Assembly (NCBI GenBank): GCA_027533385.1
Contig: JAPZUE010000057.1
Location: 1-58,924 of the forward strand
Length of the DNA stretch: 58,924 nt
Direction of reading: 5' to 3'
Origin: Rhizobium sp.
GTDB taxonomy: Bacteria; Pseudomonadota; Alphaproteobacteria; Rhizobiales; Rhizobiaceae
Both the position numbers and the translations under genes were made by a program. Below the pieces are notes generated by a model. The model was not told the origin of the DNA and did no database searches. It saw only the letters and a list, made by a program, of their open reading frames with translations. This document shows positions 7,755-16,387 of this stretch, one piece after another; the stretch's first letter is position 1, and every line of letters begins with the position of its first letter.

Positions 7755-8473
7755 AGGTTCTGATCGTGGAGGATGATCCCCTGCATCGCTCCTATCTGCT
7801 GGAGGCGGTCTGTTCAGCATTGCCGGAATGCAGGGACGTGCTGGAGGCGGAAAATGGGGCCGATGGTGAAAAGATGGCCCGCGAGCACAAGTCCGCCCAT
7901 ATCGTCATGGACCTGCAGATGAATGCCAGAAACGGCATCGAGGCAGCGCGTACGATCTGGAAGGAGCGGCCCGATACCCGCATTCTCTTCTGGTCGAATT
8001 ATTCCGATGAGGCCTATGTGCGCGGCGTTTCCCGCATCGTGCCAGATGGTGCCGCCTATGGTTATGTCCTGAAATCGGCTTCCGACGAGCGGCTGAAGCT
8101 TGCGCTCCGAAGCATTTTCGTCGAGGCGCAATGTGTGATCGACCGCGAAGTGCGGGGCATGCAGCAGAAGAGCCTTGGCCAGGTCCGGGGCTTCAGCGAC
8201 AGCGAATACGAAATCCTGGTGGACATCGCGCTTGGCCTGACCGATCGCACCATTGCCCGCCGCCGCGGCCTGTCGCTGCGCAGCGTCCAGAACCGGCTTC
8301 AGCAACTCTACGAGAAGCTTGGCGTCTATCAGATGGCGACCGATGAACCGGACGAAGGGCGCTTCAACCTGCGCGCCCGCGCCGTGACCGTGGCGCTCCT
8401 CCGCAAGCTCTTGAACTATAGCGCCCTTGAGCGCGCCGAGGCCGAGCTCGCGGACTGGCTGAGGTCACATTGA
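7751..8473 (+). CDS. LuxR/NarL-family response regulator
   Basis: A 240-residue response regulator partnered with the upstream kinase. The receiver domain has the acidic pair D8/D9, phospho-acceptor D54 (VMDLQM) and the late Lys in VLKSAS. The C-terminal DNA-binding part has a LuxR-type helix-turn-helix: SDSEYEILVDIALGLTDRTIAR then SLRSVQNRLQQLYEKLGV. A short insertion follows the recognition helix (DEPDEGRFNLRARA) before the last helix, which is a little unusual. The ATGA overlap with the kinase gene supports co-expression. The palindrome pair at 6402-6439 is the obvious candidate target, which would couple it to the divergent importer operon. Confidence 0.9.
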   Translation: MKVLIVEDDPLHRSYLLEAVCSALPECRDVLEAENGADGEKMAREHKSAHIVMDLQMNARNGIEAARTIWKERPDTRILFWSNYSDEAYVRGVSRIVPDGAAYGYVLKSASDERLKLALRSIFVEAQCVIDREVRGMQQKSLGQVRGFSDSEYEILVDIALGLTDRTIARRRGLSLRSVQNRLQQLYEKLGVYQMATDEPDEGRFNLRARAVTVALLRKLLNYSALERAEAELADWLRSH

Positions 8474-8533
8474 CGGTTCTGGACGTCACCGCTTGCCAGT
8501 TGACGATCTCACTTGAAGTTGGGAGACGGAGGT

Positions 8534-9091
8534 ATGGACGCTTCCGCTGAAACCAACGAGAACCAGCCGACACCGCGCATGCTTGCCTGGGCGAAAAACT
8601 CTGCCGCTTACCGGCTTGCCAAGCGCATGATGACGGAGCGGGAGCTCTCGGACGCGATCAAGCGCAAGGCGCGCAGCAAATTCGACGAGATCAGCGAGGC
8701 ACAGGTCAATGCGCTGGCGGAGGCGGCCCTGGCCTTCGGCCGCAGCATGAAGGCGCTCGACGATCAGAACTATGCCGAGATTCGGGCAAATTCTGCGGCC
8801 CGCAGTGGGCGATCGAAGCGAGCCATTGCCCGCAAGCTCGCCGAAAAGGGGGTCGATAAGAGCATCGTGGCATCCGTGCTGCTCGACGCCGACGATCTGC
8901 GCGCAGCCATCGTCTATGCGCGCAAGAAGGGGTTTGGTCCTTTCCGGCGTCCGGATGTGGACGCCGATCAAGCGCGCTGGACGAAGGAAATCTCATCCTT
9001 CGCACGACAGGGCTTCAGCTTTGATCTCGCAAAGCGCGTTCTCGACATGGAGCGCGACGAATCGGAAGACATCCTTCTGAGGTCTTGCTGA
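8534..9091 (+). CDS. recX: RecX family regulator of RecA
   Basis: A 185-residue basic, all-helical protein with the three-helix repeats of RecX: LAKRMMTERELSDAIKRK near residues 26-43, a middle repeat around KRAIARKLAEKGVDKSIV, and a C-terminal repeat FARQGFSFDLAKRVLDM. RecX family proteins bind RecA filaments and modulate recombination and SOS activity. I chose the ATG at 8534 because GGGAG at 8521-8525 gives correct spacing; the frame could also start from an upstream TTG at 8513. recA is not adjacent here, which is usual in alphaproteobacteria. It probably has its own promoter in the 60-bp gap after the response regulator. Confidence 0.82.
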   Translation: MDASAETNENQPTPRMLAWAKNSAAYRLAKRMMTERELSDAIKRKARSKFDEISEAQVNALAEAALAFGRSMKALDDQNYAEIRANSAARSGRSKRAIARKLAEKGVDKSIVASVLLDADDLRAAIVYARKKGFGPFRRPDVDADQARWTKEISSFARQGFSFDLAKRVLDMERDESEDILLRSC

Positions 9092-9123
9092 TCTCGATCT
9101 TCGGTCTGTAGGCCCTATCCGTG

Positions 9124-10122
9124 TTATGTCCGCGTGCGGGCAATGCGGTCCTGGCTCGAAGCCGCTTGAGGCGATGTCCATGAACAGGAGACCCGGTTTC
9201 GCCCGGTCGCCTTGGAGCGATAGAGAGCGGCGTCGGCCCGACGCAAGGCGTCTGCCAGACCCTGATCGCTTGGCTCCAGCATGGTAATTCCGAAACTTGC
9301 GGTGACCGATCGATCGATTTCCGCATGATGACAGGTCGCAACAGCCTGCCGCAGGCGTTCGGCGATGCTGACGGCGGATGCCTGCGTCGCACCAGGAAGA
9401 AGAATGGCAAACTCTTCACCTCCCAGCCGCGAGAGCACATCGCAGTCACGCAAGACGGTTCGGCATATGTCGACCACATCGACCAGAACGCGATCGCCTG
9501 CCAAATGGCCGAACCGATCATTGATCTGCTTGAAGTGGTCGATATCGAAGCTGATAAGACCGATGGACGGAGGACCCTTTCCTTCGACCAGACGTTGCGC
9601 TGTCGCCTGGAAAGCTGCACGCGACGTGGCGCCGGTGAGCCAGTCGTGGTCGGTCTGCCGCCGAAGCTCCATTTCCTTCATGACGAGGCCGGCAAGGGAT
9701 TGAAGGATGGCTTTCTGCCGTTCGTCGAACTGCCGGGGTTCCCGATCGATGACGCAAAGTGAGCCGAGCCGCGCTTTCTCGGGCGTGACCAGCGGGGCGC
9801 CGGCATAAAAGCGTATATAGGGGTTGCCTGTCACAAGAGGGTTGCGCGCTGTCCGTATGTCGCGCTCGGCGTTGGAAATCACCAGAACATCGTCGCTGCG
9901 AATTGTCTCGTTGCAGAAGGCCTGCTCGCGCGGTGTTTCGCGAATGTCGAGGCCGATATTCGACTTGAACCACTGGCGTCTATCGTCAATCAGCGAAATC
10001 AGCGCGATTGGCGTGTCGAAGATCAGGCGCGCAAGGGCGGCGATCCTCTCGAATGGCTCTTCATGCGGCGTGTCAAGGATACCGTACTGATCGAGTATGT
10101 GCAGGCGTTCGACTTCATCCAT
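9124..10122 (-). CDS. GAF-GGDEF diguanylate cyclase
   Basis: A 332-residue cytoplasmic protein: an N-terminal GAF domain (about 10-150, LHILDQYGILDTPHE at the start) and a C-terminal GGDEF domain. The active site is intact (RLGGEEFAILLPGA) and an RxxD inhibitory site (RDCD) sits five residues before it, so it should make c-di-GMP with product inhibition. I chose the ATG at 10120-10122, preceded by GGAGGAG at 9 bases; a longer frame begins only with a TTG at 10164. It stands alone, convergent with recX. The GAF domain implies control by a small ligand. A possible functional link is the Lap-like system about 9 kb away. Confidence 0.9.
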   Translation of the reverse strand: MDEVERLHILDQYGILDTPHEEPFERIAALARLIFDTPIALISLIDDRRQWFKSNIGLDIRETPREQAFCNETIRSDDVLVISNAERDIRTARNPLVTGNPYIRFYAGAPLVTPEKARLGSLCVIDREPRQFDERQKAILQSLAGLVMKEMELRRQTDHDWLTGATSRAAFQATAQRLVEGKGPPSIGLISFDIDHFKQINDRFGHLAGDRVLVDVVDICRTVLRDCDVLSRLGGEEFAILLPGATQASAVSIAERLRQAVATCHHAEIDRSVTASFGITMLEPSDQGLADALRRADAALYRSKATGRNRVSCSWTSPQAASSQDRIARTRT

Positions 10123-10166
10123 TCGGGCATGCTCCTCCGCCACCCGAAGACGATTAGGTACCAAAC

Positions 10167-10184
10167 ATTTAAGTTCGCTTAAAT
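10167..10184. promoter_or_regulatory. Perfect AT-rich inverted repeat between ocd and the diguanylate cyclase gene
   Basis: ATTTAAG (10167-10173), TTCG, CTTAAAT (10178-10184): a perfect 7-bp palindrome 45 bp upstream of the cyclase start and 23 bp after the ornithine cyclodeaminase stop. The stem is A/T-rich and lacks a following T-run, so it fits an operator or a weak hairpin better than a terminator. Confidence 0.5.
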
Positions 10185-10206
10185 TCTAATGGTATCCTGC
10201 AGCCGC

Positions 10207-11259
10207 TCAGCCCTTCGCCCGCTGCAGCATGCCGAACAGGTCGCGCGGATCGTCGGGATCTGCGATCAGGTCGACGGATTGGTAAAACGCCGTGCCGACA
10301 ACCCGGTCGCGCACATAGCGGAGTGCCGAAAAATCCTCGATCGCAAAACCCACGCTGTCAAACAGGGTGATCTGCTTTTCATCCCGGCGGCCTGCGGCCT
10401 GGCCGGTGACGACCTGCCAGAGTTCGGTCACCGGGTAGTCCGCTGGCATCTGCTGGATCTCGCCTTCAATCCGCGTCTGCGGTGGATACTCCACGAAGGT
10501 ATCGGCGCGCGAGAGGATGTCACGATGCAGTTCCGTCTTGCCCGGGCAGTCACCGCCGATCGCGTTGATATGCACCCCGGCCCCGACCATGTTGTCGGTC
10601 AGGATCGTCGCATACTGCTTGTCGGCGGTACAGGTGGTGATGATCTGAGCGCCTTCGATCGCGGATTGCGAGGTTCCGCAGGCCGTCACATCCAGGCCCG
10701 AGCCTTCGAGGTTGCGCCGTGTCTTCTCGGTCGCTTTTGGATCGATGTCGAAGAGCCTGACATGGGTGATCCCAAGCACGGCCTTCATCGCCAGCGCCTG
10801 AAATTCAGCCTGGGCACCATTGCCGATCATCGCCATGGTCGTGGCACCCTTCGGCGCCAGGTGACGCGCGGCCATCGCCGAAGTTGCGGCCGTGCGGAGC
10901 GCAGTCAGCAGGGTCATCTCGGTCAGAAGCACCGGATAGCCGGTCGAGACATCGGCAAGCAGGCCAAAGGCCGTCACGGTCTGAAGTCCCTCGGCCATGT
11001 TCTTCGGATGGCCATTGACGTATTTGAACGAATAGATCTCGCCGTCCGAGGTCGGCATCAGTTCGATGACGCCTTCGCGGGAGTGGGAGGCGACGCGCGG
11101 TGTCTTGTCGAAAAGTTCCCAGCGCTTGAAATCGGCCTCGATCACGTCGGTGAGCTCGGTCAGCACCCGCTCTATGCCGATATGATGCACGAGCCGCATC
11201 ATGTTCTCGACACTGACGAAGGGCACGAGGGCTTTGTCCGAAGGGGCTGGCGCTGTCAT
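10207..11259 (-). CDS. ocd: Ornithine cyclodeaminase
   Basis: A 350-residue NAD-dependent enzyme of the ornithine cyclodeaminase/mu-crystallin family, expected to convert L-ornithine to L-proline and ammonia. Conserved blocks include VIEADFKRWELFDKTPRVASHS near residues 40-61, the substrate-side ELMPTSDGEIYSFKYVNGHP, and the Rossmann motif MIGNGAQAEF near 143-152, followed by DIDPKATEK. Length and order match the long rhizobial form. It lies alone behind a strong terminator of the neighbouring TRAP operon. The region upstream (11260-11391) has no recognised operator. Close relatives can act on other amino acids, so substrate is probable, not proven. Confidence 0.9.
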   Translation of the reverse strand: MTAPAPSDKALVPFVSVENMMRLVHHIGIERVLTELTDVIEADFKRWELFDKTPRVASHSREGVIELMPTSDGEIYSFKYVNGHPKNMAEGLQTVTAFGLLADVSTGYPVLLTEMTLLTALRTAATSAMAARHLAPKGATTMAMIGNGAQAEFQALAMKAVLGITHVRLFDIDPKATEKTRRNLEGSGLDVTACGTSQSAIEGAQIITTCTADKQYATILTDNMVGAGVHINAIGGDCPGKTELHRDILSRADTFVEYPPQTRIEGEIQQMPADYPVTELWQVVTGQAAGRRDEKQITLFDSVGFAIEDFSALRYVRDRVVGTAFYQSVDLIADPDDPRDLFGMLQRAKG

Positions 11260-11391
11260 GATCCACCGGTTGAAATCGACGATGGACGAAGTGTAGCGAA
11301 GGTCAAGGCTAATCGAAATGCAGATAATCTGTCACTTTGCGCGACCTATTTAGCAAGATGGCGCTAAACATTGTGCAAAGTGTCATCCTGC

Positions 11392-11420
11392 AAAAAAAAA
11401 GCAGGGGCCGAAGCCCCTGC
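11392..11420 (-). terminator. Rho-independent terminator of the hexuronate TRAP operon
   Basis: Read on the minus strand: GCAGGGGC, TTCG tetraloop, GCCCCTGC, then nine T residues. A perfect 8-bp GC-rich stem and an uninterrupted T-run make this a textbook intrinsic terminator. It begins 30 bases after the dctM stop. Confidence 0.95.
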
Positions 11421-11450
11421 CAGAGGATCCTCTCCAGGGAGGACAGAGGA

Positions 11451-12731
11451 TCACTTGAACAGACTTGGCAGCCAGAGAGAGATCTCGGGGATGAAGGTGA
11501 CGGCCATGAGCACGGCAACACTTGCGCCGAAGAAGGGCCAGATCGTCCGCATGGCTTCGCGGATGGTGATCTTGCCGACGGCGCAACCGACGAAGAGAAC
11601 GGTGCCCACCGGTGGCGTGTTCAGACCAATCCCGGCATTAAGGATCATCAAGATGCCGAAATGCACGGGATCGATGCCGAAAGCGGTGACCACCGGCAGG
11701 AAGATCGGCGTCGAGATGATGACCATCGGCGCCATGTCCATGAAGGTACCGAGGACCAGCAGGATGATGTTGATCATCAGCAGGATGATGATCGGGTTGT
11801 CCGAGACGGCGCCCATGGCGACGACCATCAACTGCTGGACCTGGAGATAGGACATCAGCCAGCCGAACGACGCGGCAGTCCCGATCACGAGCAGAACCAT
11901 GGCGGTTGTGCGCACGGCCCCAAGAACCGCCTCGATGAAACCGTGCCAGTTCAGTTCCTTGTAGACAAACAGCGCGACGAGGAAGGCATAGAGAACGGCG
12001 ATGCAGGAGCTCTCGGTTGCGGTGAAGACACCGGAGCGCACACCGGCGAAGATGATGCCGATCAGCATGATGCCGGGCAGGGCGGCGAGCAGGTAGATGC
12101 CGACCTTGGCGAAGCCGGGGAAAGGCTCGGCGGGATAGCCCTTGCGACGGGCAACGATGTAGGCCGTCACCATGAGAGCTGCTGCTAGCAGCAGGCCCGG
12201 CATGATCCCGGCGGTGAAGAGATCCGCCACCGAGACGGTCCCGCCCGCAGCGATCGAGTAGAGGATCATGTTGTGCGACGGCGGGATCAGCAGTGCAATG
12301 ATCGCGGCGTTCACGGTGACATTGACGGCATAATCGCGGTCGTAACCACGGGCGGCCATCTGGGGAACCATCAGTCCACCGACCGCCGACGCGTCGGCTA
12401 CTGCCGAGCCCGAAATGCCGCCGAAAAAGGTGCAGGCGAGAATGTTCACCTGTCCCAGACCACCGCGCAGATGCCCGACGAGGCCGGCGGCGAACCGGAT
12501 CAGACGCTCGGCGATGCCGCCGCGAACCATCAGGTCGCCAGCGAAGATGAAGAAGGGGATCGCCATCATGGCGAAGACATTCATGCCCGAATTGATCTGC
12601 TGAAACACGACAATCGGAGGCAGCCCGAGATAGACCACGGTCGCCAGTGAAGCGATGCCGAGGCAGAAGGCGATCGGCATGCCGATCAGCATGAGCAAAG
12701 TGAATGTGCCGAAAAGGACGGTGTAAGCCAT
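11451..12731 (-). CDS. dctM: TRAP transporter large permease, DctM type
   Basis: A 426-residue inner-membrane protein of the DctM family with about 11-12 hydrophobic segments. Family landmarks are MLIGMPIAFCLGIAS near the start, FFIFAGDLMVRGGIAERL near residues 60-78, NILACTFFGGISGSAVADASAVGG near 95-118, and IIALLIPPSHNMILYS. With DctQ and DctP it forms an Na+-coupled tripartite importer. Its start overlaps the dctQ stop by one base. Operon context (uronate/hexarate enzymes and a shared repressor) indicates the substrate is a hexuronate such as galacturonate or glucuronate, or the matching hexarate. It is the last gene before the terminator. Confidence 0.93.
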   Translation of the reverse strand: MAYTVLFGTFTLLMLIGMPIAFCLGIASLATVVYLGLPPIVVFQQINSGMNVFAMMAIPFFIFAGDLMVRGGIAERLIRFAAGLVGHLRGGLGQVNILACTFFGGISGSAVADASAVGGLMVPQMAARGYDRDYAVNVTVNAAIIALLIPPSHNMILYSIAAGGTVSVADLFTAGIMPGLLLAAALMVTAYIVARRKGYPAEPFPGFAKVGIYLLAALPGIMLIGIIFAGVRSGVFTATESSCIAVLYAFLVALFVYKELNWHGFIEAVLGAVRTTAMVLLVIGTAASFGWLMSYLQVQQLMVVAMGAVSDNPIIILLMINIILLVLGTFMDMAPMVIISTPIFLPVVTAFGIDPVHFGILMILNAGIGLNTPPVGTVLFVGCAVGKITIREAMRTIWPFFGASVAVLMAVTFIPEISLWLPSLFK

Positions 12732-13252
12732 TACGCGGCCTCCTGCGCGACGACGGAAGCCGCAACGTCTTCCCCGATGGACACATCGACGAAACGCTCC
12801 AGCGCGAAGATGGCGATGACGGCGCCCCCGACCACCAGCGGCAGGTAGTCGACGCCGCCTGGCCAGCCAAGGACGGGAATGCTCGCGGTCCAGGTTCCGG
12901 CCGCAAGCAGCGTGCCGTAATAGGTCATCGCGACGCCAAAGATAGCGATCAGCCCGAGGCTCAGCAGATCCATCAGCTTCTGCACGCGTGCTGAAGCCCC
13001 GTGGCGCACGAGATCAAGACCGAGATGGACACTTTCGCGCACGCCCACGGCAGATCCAAGCAGGATGAACCATGACATGAGTTGCAGCGACAGAGGCTCC
13101 GACCAGGCCGGTGTGTTGTTGAGAACGTAGCGACCGAAGATCTGCCATCCGATGATGAGGGTCATGGCAACCAGGCCGACCCCGGAAAAATACAGGCAGA
13201 ACTGGCTGAGAAGCCCGAGCGTCGGCCTTATGGCTCGCATGAAGCTGAGCAT
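12731..13252 (-). CDS. dctQ: TRAP transporter small permease, DctQ type
   Basis: A 173-residue membrane protein with four hydrophobic segments and the DctQ core: VAMTLIIGWQIFGRYVLNNTPAWSEPLS near residues 28-55, then SWFILLGSAVGVRESVHLGLD. I chose the ATG at 13250-13252, preceded by GGAGGG; the open frame upstream has no ribosome site. It bridges the binding protein and large permease. The stop codon overlaps the dctM start (TAATG), a sign of translational coupling that fixes the DctQ:DctM ratio, while a hairpin separates it from dctP. Confidence 0.9.
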   Translation of the reverse strand: MLSFMRAIRPTLGLLSQFCLYFSGVGLVAMTLIIGWQIFGRYVLNNTPAWSEPLSLQLMSWFILLGSAVGVRESVHLGLDLVRHGASARVQKLMDLLSLGLIAIFGVAMTYYGTLLAAGTWTASIPVLGWPGGVDYLPLVVGGAVIAIFALERFVDVSIGEDVAASVVAQEAA

Positions 13253-13283
13253 GGATCCCTCCGAAATCCAGAAACAGAAAGCT

Positions 13284-13314
13284 GACCCGGCCGGATCGTC
13301 GATACGGCCGGGTC
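13284..13314 (-). promoter_or_regulatory. Strong intercistronic hairpin between dctP and dctQ
   Basis: GACCCGGCCG (13284-13293) pairs perfectly with CGGCCGGGTC (13305-13314) around an 11-base loop whose ATCG/CGAT can extend the pairing. It sits in the 71-bp gap after the dctP stop. There is no T-run. Such hairpins after binding-protein genes usually protect upstream mRNA, giving more binding protein than permease. Confidence 0.7.
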
Positions 13315-13323
13315 GTCGTCGGA

Positions 13324-14298
13324 TCACTTGACGGCGCGCACGCGCTCGACGAGTTCCTTCATCTTCGGATCGGTGATGAACTTGTCGTAGACCGGCTGCA
13401 TCGCGGCAACGAACTCGTCCTTGTTCGGCGTGATGACGTTGACGCCGGAGGCCCGGACCTTTTCTTCAGCCGCCTTTTCACGGGCCTGCCACAGCTCACG
13501 CATCTTGCCGACCGACTCCTTCGCGGATTCGCGAATGATCTTCTGGTCTTCCGGCGTCAGCTTGTCCCAGGTAACCTTGGAGATGACGAGGATTTCAGGC
13601 GTCAGCGAGTGCTGGGTGAGCGTGTAGCTCTTGGCCACTTCGAAGTGGCGCGAGGATTCGTATGACGGCCAGTTGTTTTCGGCTGCATCCACGACGCCGG
13701 TTTCGAGCGACGAGTAGACTTCACCGAACGGCATGGGCGTCGGGTTGGCGCCGAAGGCTTCCATCATCGCGATCCAGAGATCCGACTGCTGGACGCGGAC
13801 CTTCATGCCCTTGAGATCGGCAAGGCTCTCGATCGGCTTCTTGGTAGAGTAGAAGGAGCGGGCGCCGGAATCATAGAAGGCGAGCCCGATCAGGCCATGC
13901 GGTTCGAAGGCGGCCAGTACCTCGTCACCGATCTCGCCGTCGACCACCTTGTGCATGTGTGCGGTGTCACGGAACAGGAAGGGCAGGCCGAAAACGACGG
14001 TTTCGGGAACCAGGTTGTTGAACGGCGCGCTGTTGACGCGGTTCATGTCGATGACGCCGAAGCGGGTCTGTTCGATCGTGTCCTTTTCGCTGCCAAGCGC
14101 GGAGTTGTTCATCACCTGGATCTTGATCCGGCCGTTGGTCTTCTGCGAGACCAGTTCACCCATGAACTTGACGGCTTCAACCGTCGGATAGCCATCCGGG
14201 TGGATGTCGGCGGAGCGCAGGGTGATTTCCTGGGCGAAGGCAGCACCTGCGCCGAGGGAGAGCCCCATCGCGAGGCTGAGCATTGCGGCAGTCTTCAT
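13324..14298 (-). CDS. dctP: TRAP transporter periplasmic binding protein, DctP type
   Basis: A 324-residue TRAP solute receptor with a signal peptide at residues 1-22 (hydrophobic LSLAMGLSLGAGAAFA, cleavage before QEI). The mature protein has the DctP pattern: TLRSADIHPDGYPTVEAVKFM, then KIQVMNNSALGSEKDTIEQTRFGVID, and the conserved Arg in MKVRVQQSDLW that binds the ligand carboxylate. I chose the ATG at 14296-14298, preceded by GAGGAGGAC. It is flanked by intercistronic hairpins on both sides, fitting separate control of its level. Neighbouring uronate and hexarate enzymes make a sugar acid the likely ligand. Confidence 0.93.
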   Translation of the reverse strand: MKTAAMLSLAMGLSLGAGAAFAQEITLRSADIHPDGYPTVEAVKFMGELVSQKTNGRIKIQVMNNSALGSEKDTIEQTRFGVIDMNRVNSAPFNNLVPETVVFGLPFLFRDTAHMHKVVDGEIGDEVLAAFEPHGLIGLAFYDSGARSFYSTKKPIESLADLKGMKVRVQQSDLWIAMMEAFGANPTPMPFGEVYSSLETGVVDAAENNWPSYESSRHFEVAKSYTLTQHSLTPEILVISKVTWDKLTPEDQKIIRESAKESVGKMRELWQAREKAAEEKVRASGVNVITPNKDEFVAAMQPVYDKFITDPKMKELVERVRAVK

Positions 14299-14322
14299 TG
14301 GTCGTCCTCCTCTTTGATTGAG

Positions 14323-14347
14323 CCGCCAGAACCTCCCGTTCTGGCGG
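14323..14347 (-). promoter_or_regulatory. Perfect intercistronic hairpin between gli and dctP
   Basis: CCGCCAGAAC (14323-14332), CTCCC loop, GTTCTGGCGG (14338-14347): a perfect 10-bp stem in the 70-bp gap downstream of the lactone isomerase gene and upstream of dctP. No T-run follows on the minus strand, so partial termination or RNA stability control is more likely than full termination. A smaller GGCCC/GGGCC repeat overlaps the gli stop codon at 14365-14377. Confidence 0.65.
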
Positions 14348-14368
14348 ATTGCAGTTCGACAACCGGCC

Positions 14369-15235
14369 CTAGGGGCCGATGCCGAAAAGTTCTTGCGGGT
14401 TCTCCACGAGTGCCAGATGGCGTGCGGCTTCATCGGGCAGCCAGCCGAGAACGGTGTCGGTCAGCGCTGCGTCGTCAGGATAATCGGCCTGCGTGCGCGC
14501 GAGATTGTGTGGCCAGTTGGAGCCCCAGACGATCCGCTCGGGCGCATGGGCTGCAATCGAGCGGGCAACGGCTGCGACATCGGCAAAGTCCGGACCGCCG
14601 GTCTTTGAAGATTCATAGGCGCCGGCGAACTTGAACCAGCAGCGGCCGCCATCGATCAGCCGCTTGGTGGCCTGAACCTGCGGGCTGTCGAGCGTGACGC
14701 CGCAGAAGAACTTGCCGTGATGGTCGAGCACCCAGCGCGATTTCAGTTTCGAGAGCCGCTCCTCGTAGTCGAGGATGTCGCTGCCATCGAACTGGATGGC
14801 GATCATCCAGTCACGGCTGGCGGCAATCGCATCTACTTCCTCGAGCTTTGTCAGATTGGCCGCGCCACCGGGCAGGTTCATGATGCGTGCGCCGCGAACG
14901 CGGGCGGCAGAAAGACGGTCGAGTTCCGCTTCGCTGGTCGTCGCATCGACAGCGGCGATACCCCAGGCGATGTCGCCGAAATATTCAAGGCAGGCAATCA
15001 GATTGGCATTGTCGAGTTGATGCGCCATGCCCTGCGTGACGATGAGCCGGTCGATCCCGATCCAGTCCATGAACTTGCGGTATTGCTCCGGCGTCGGCAG
15101 ATCACCTGCCGGAAGCCCTGGCCCGCCCGCAACCGCCGGAAAGGCGGGCAGGTAGGCATGCATCTGCGTATCGATCGCGCCCTTCGGAAGGGTGATCGCT
15201 GGCTTGCGGCCGGAAAGAGTGCGGATCAAGCTCAT
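14369..15235 (-). CDS. gli: D-galactarolactone isomerase-like amidohydrolase
   Basis: A 288-residue TIM-barrel protein of the amidohydrolase_2 family. Family blocks are GAIDTQMHAYLP near residues 19-30, GARIMNLPGG, the mid-barrel WVLDHHGKF, and IVWGSNWPHN near the end. The usual N-terminal metal motif HxH is replaced by QMH, as expected for metal-independent or altered members. Order next to gci and kdgD matches the Agrobacterium cluster in which Gli interconverts galactaro-1,5- and 1,4-lactones after uronate oxidation. It overlaps gci by 4 bases (ATGA). Name rests on context plus family; a lactonase role is the main alternative. Confidence 0.82.
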   Translation of the reverse strand: MSLIRTLSGRKPAITLPKGAIDTQMHAYLPAFPAVAGGPGLPAGDLPTPEQYRKFMDWIGIDRLIVTQGMAHQLDNANLIACLEYFGDIAWGIAAVDATTSEAELDRLSAARVRGARIMNLPGGAANLTKLEEVDAIAASRDWMIAIQFDGSDILDYEERLSKLKSRWVLDHHGKFFCGVTLDSPQVQATKRLIDGGRCWFKFAGAYESSKTGGPDFADVAAVARSIAAHAPERIVWGSNWPHNLARTQADYPDDAALTDTVLGWLPDEAARHLALVENPQELFGIGP

Positions 15236-16371
15236 GCCTCGTCCTTCATCTTGAATTCCTTCAGGGCATCCCGATTGATCTCGATCCCGAGGCCGGGCGC
15301 ATTGGGAATGGCCACCACACCGTTTTCGTGCTCTAGCGGGGTCTGGATGACGGCCTGGCGGAAGGGATTGTCCGTTCGATCGAACTCCAGGATTGGCTCG
15401 ATCGGATTGACCCGCACCGGATCCGGCACCATTGCGGCGATGAACTGCAGCGCCGCGGCGATATGGACGGCGGTTCCCCAGACATGCGGAACCACACGCA
15501 CACCAAACAGCGCGGCGAGATCCGCCACGCGCTTGGCCTCGCTGAAGCCACCGACGCCGGCGAGATCCGGTTGCACGATGTCGATTGCCCGGCTCTCGAT
15601 CGGCTCCTTCATGCCCCAGCGACTATGCCAGGTCTCGCCACCCGCAACCGGGATCGGCTGTTTGGCGCGCACTTCCCGATAGGCTGCAAGCTGTTCCGGC
15701 ACGACAGGCTCCTCGAACCAGTCGATGCCGTATTCGGCAGCACGTCGACCGAATTCCACGGCTTCCAGGACGCCGTAGCCATGATTGGCATCCGCCATCA
15801 GGCGCATTTCGGAACCGGCAGCGTCGCGTGCAGCGCGTATGACCCGCAGATCTTCTTCGATGCCGAAACCGACCTTGATCTTCGAAGCATGGAAGCCCTG
15901 GGAGCGGTAGAGCGCGATGTCGTTGGCATTGTCTTCGACACGGTCGACGCCATCACGCTTGAAGCTGCCGGTGGCATAGGCCTTCACACTTTCGCGGAAA
16001 CGCCCGCCAAGCAGCATCGAAACGGATGTACCGTAATGCTTGCCCTTGATGTCCCAGAGCGCGATGTCGATGCCGGAGAGTGCAGTCAATGTCAGTCCGC
16101 GCTGGCCCTGATCGCGCAGCGCGTTGTACAGCACCGCCCAGATCTTCTCGGTCTCCAGCGGGTTCATGCCGATCAGCCAGTTGCGATAGGCTGCAACCAC
16201 GGCCGCATTCGGGCGTGCCGGGCCAAGGCATTCGCCCCAGCCCGTCAGTCCGTTGTCGCAGACGATTTCCACCAGCACATGCGCCCGCCGGTCAAAGCGC
16301 ATGGAGGCGCTTTGAAACGGCACGGCCAGCCTGTGCTCGAGAAGATGGGTGCGGACCTCTGCGATCTTCAT
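15232..16371 (-). CDS. gci: D-galactarolactone cycloisomerase (enolase superfamily)
   Basis: A 379-residue mandelate racemase/muconate lactonising enzyme homologue that closely resembles Agrobacterium Gci, which opens galactarolactone to 3-deoxy-2-keto-hexarate. Expected catalytic residues fall at the expected positions: K164/K166 in SKIKVGFG, metal ligands D194 (MADANHG), E220 (WFEEP) and E246 (GGETWH), and H296 (VVPHVWG). GAGGCGCCCAAG before the ATG supplies the ribosome site. It sits between kdgD and gli in one operon with overlapping stop and start. The pathway is uronate to aldarolactone (Udh), isomerisation (Gli), ring opening (Gci), dehydration/decarboxylation (KdgD). Confidence 0.95.
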   Translation of the reverse strand: MKIAEVRTHLLEHRLAVPFQSASMRFDRRAHVLVEIVCDNGLTGWGECLGPARPNAAVVAAYRNWLIGMNPLETEKIWAVLYNALRDQGQRGLTLTALSGIDIALWDIKGKHYGTSVSMLLGGRFRESVKAYATGSFKRDGVDRVEDNANDIALYRSQGFHASKIKVGFGIEEDLRVIRAARDAAGSEMRLMADANHGYGVLEAVEFGRRAAEYGIDWFEEPVVPEQLAAYREVRAKQPIPVAGGETWHSRWGMKEPIESRAIDIVQPDLAGVGGFSEAKRVADLAALFGVRVVPHVWGTAVHIAAALQFIAAMVPDPVRVNPIEPILEFDRTDNPFRQAVIQTPLEHENGVVAIPNAPGLGIEINRDALKEFKMKDEA

Positions 16372-16387
16372 CTTGGGCGCCTCTCGC

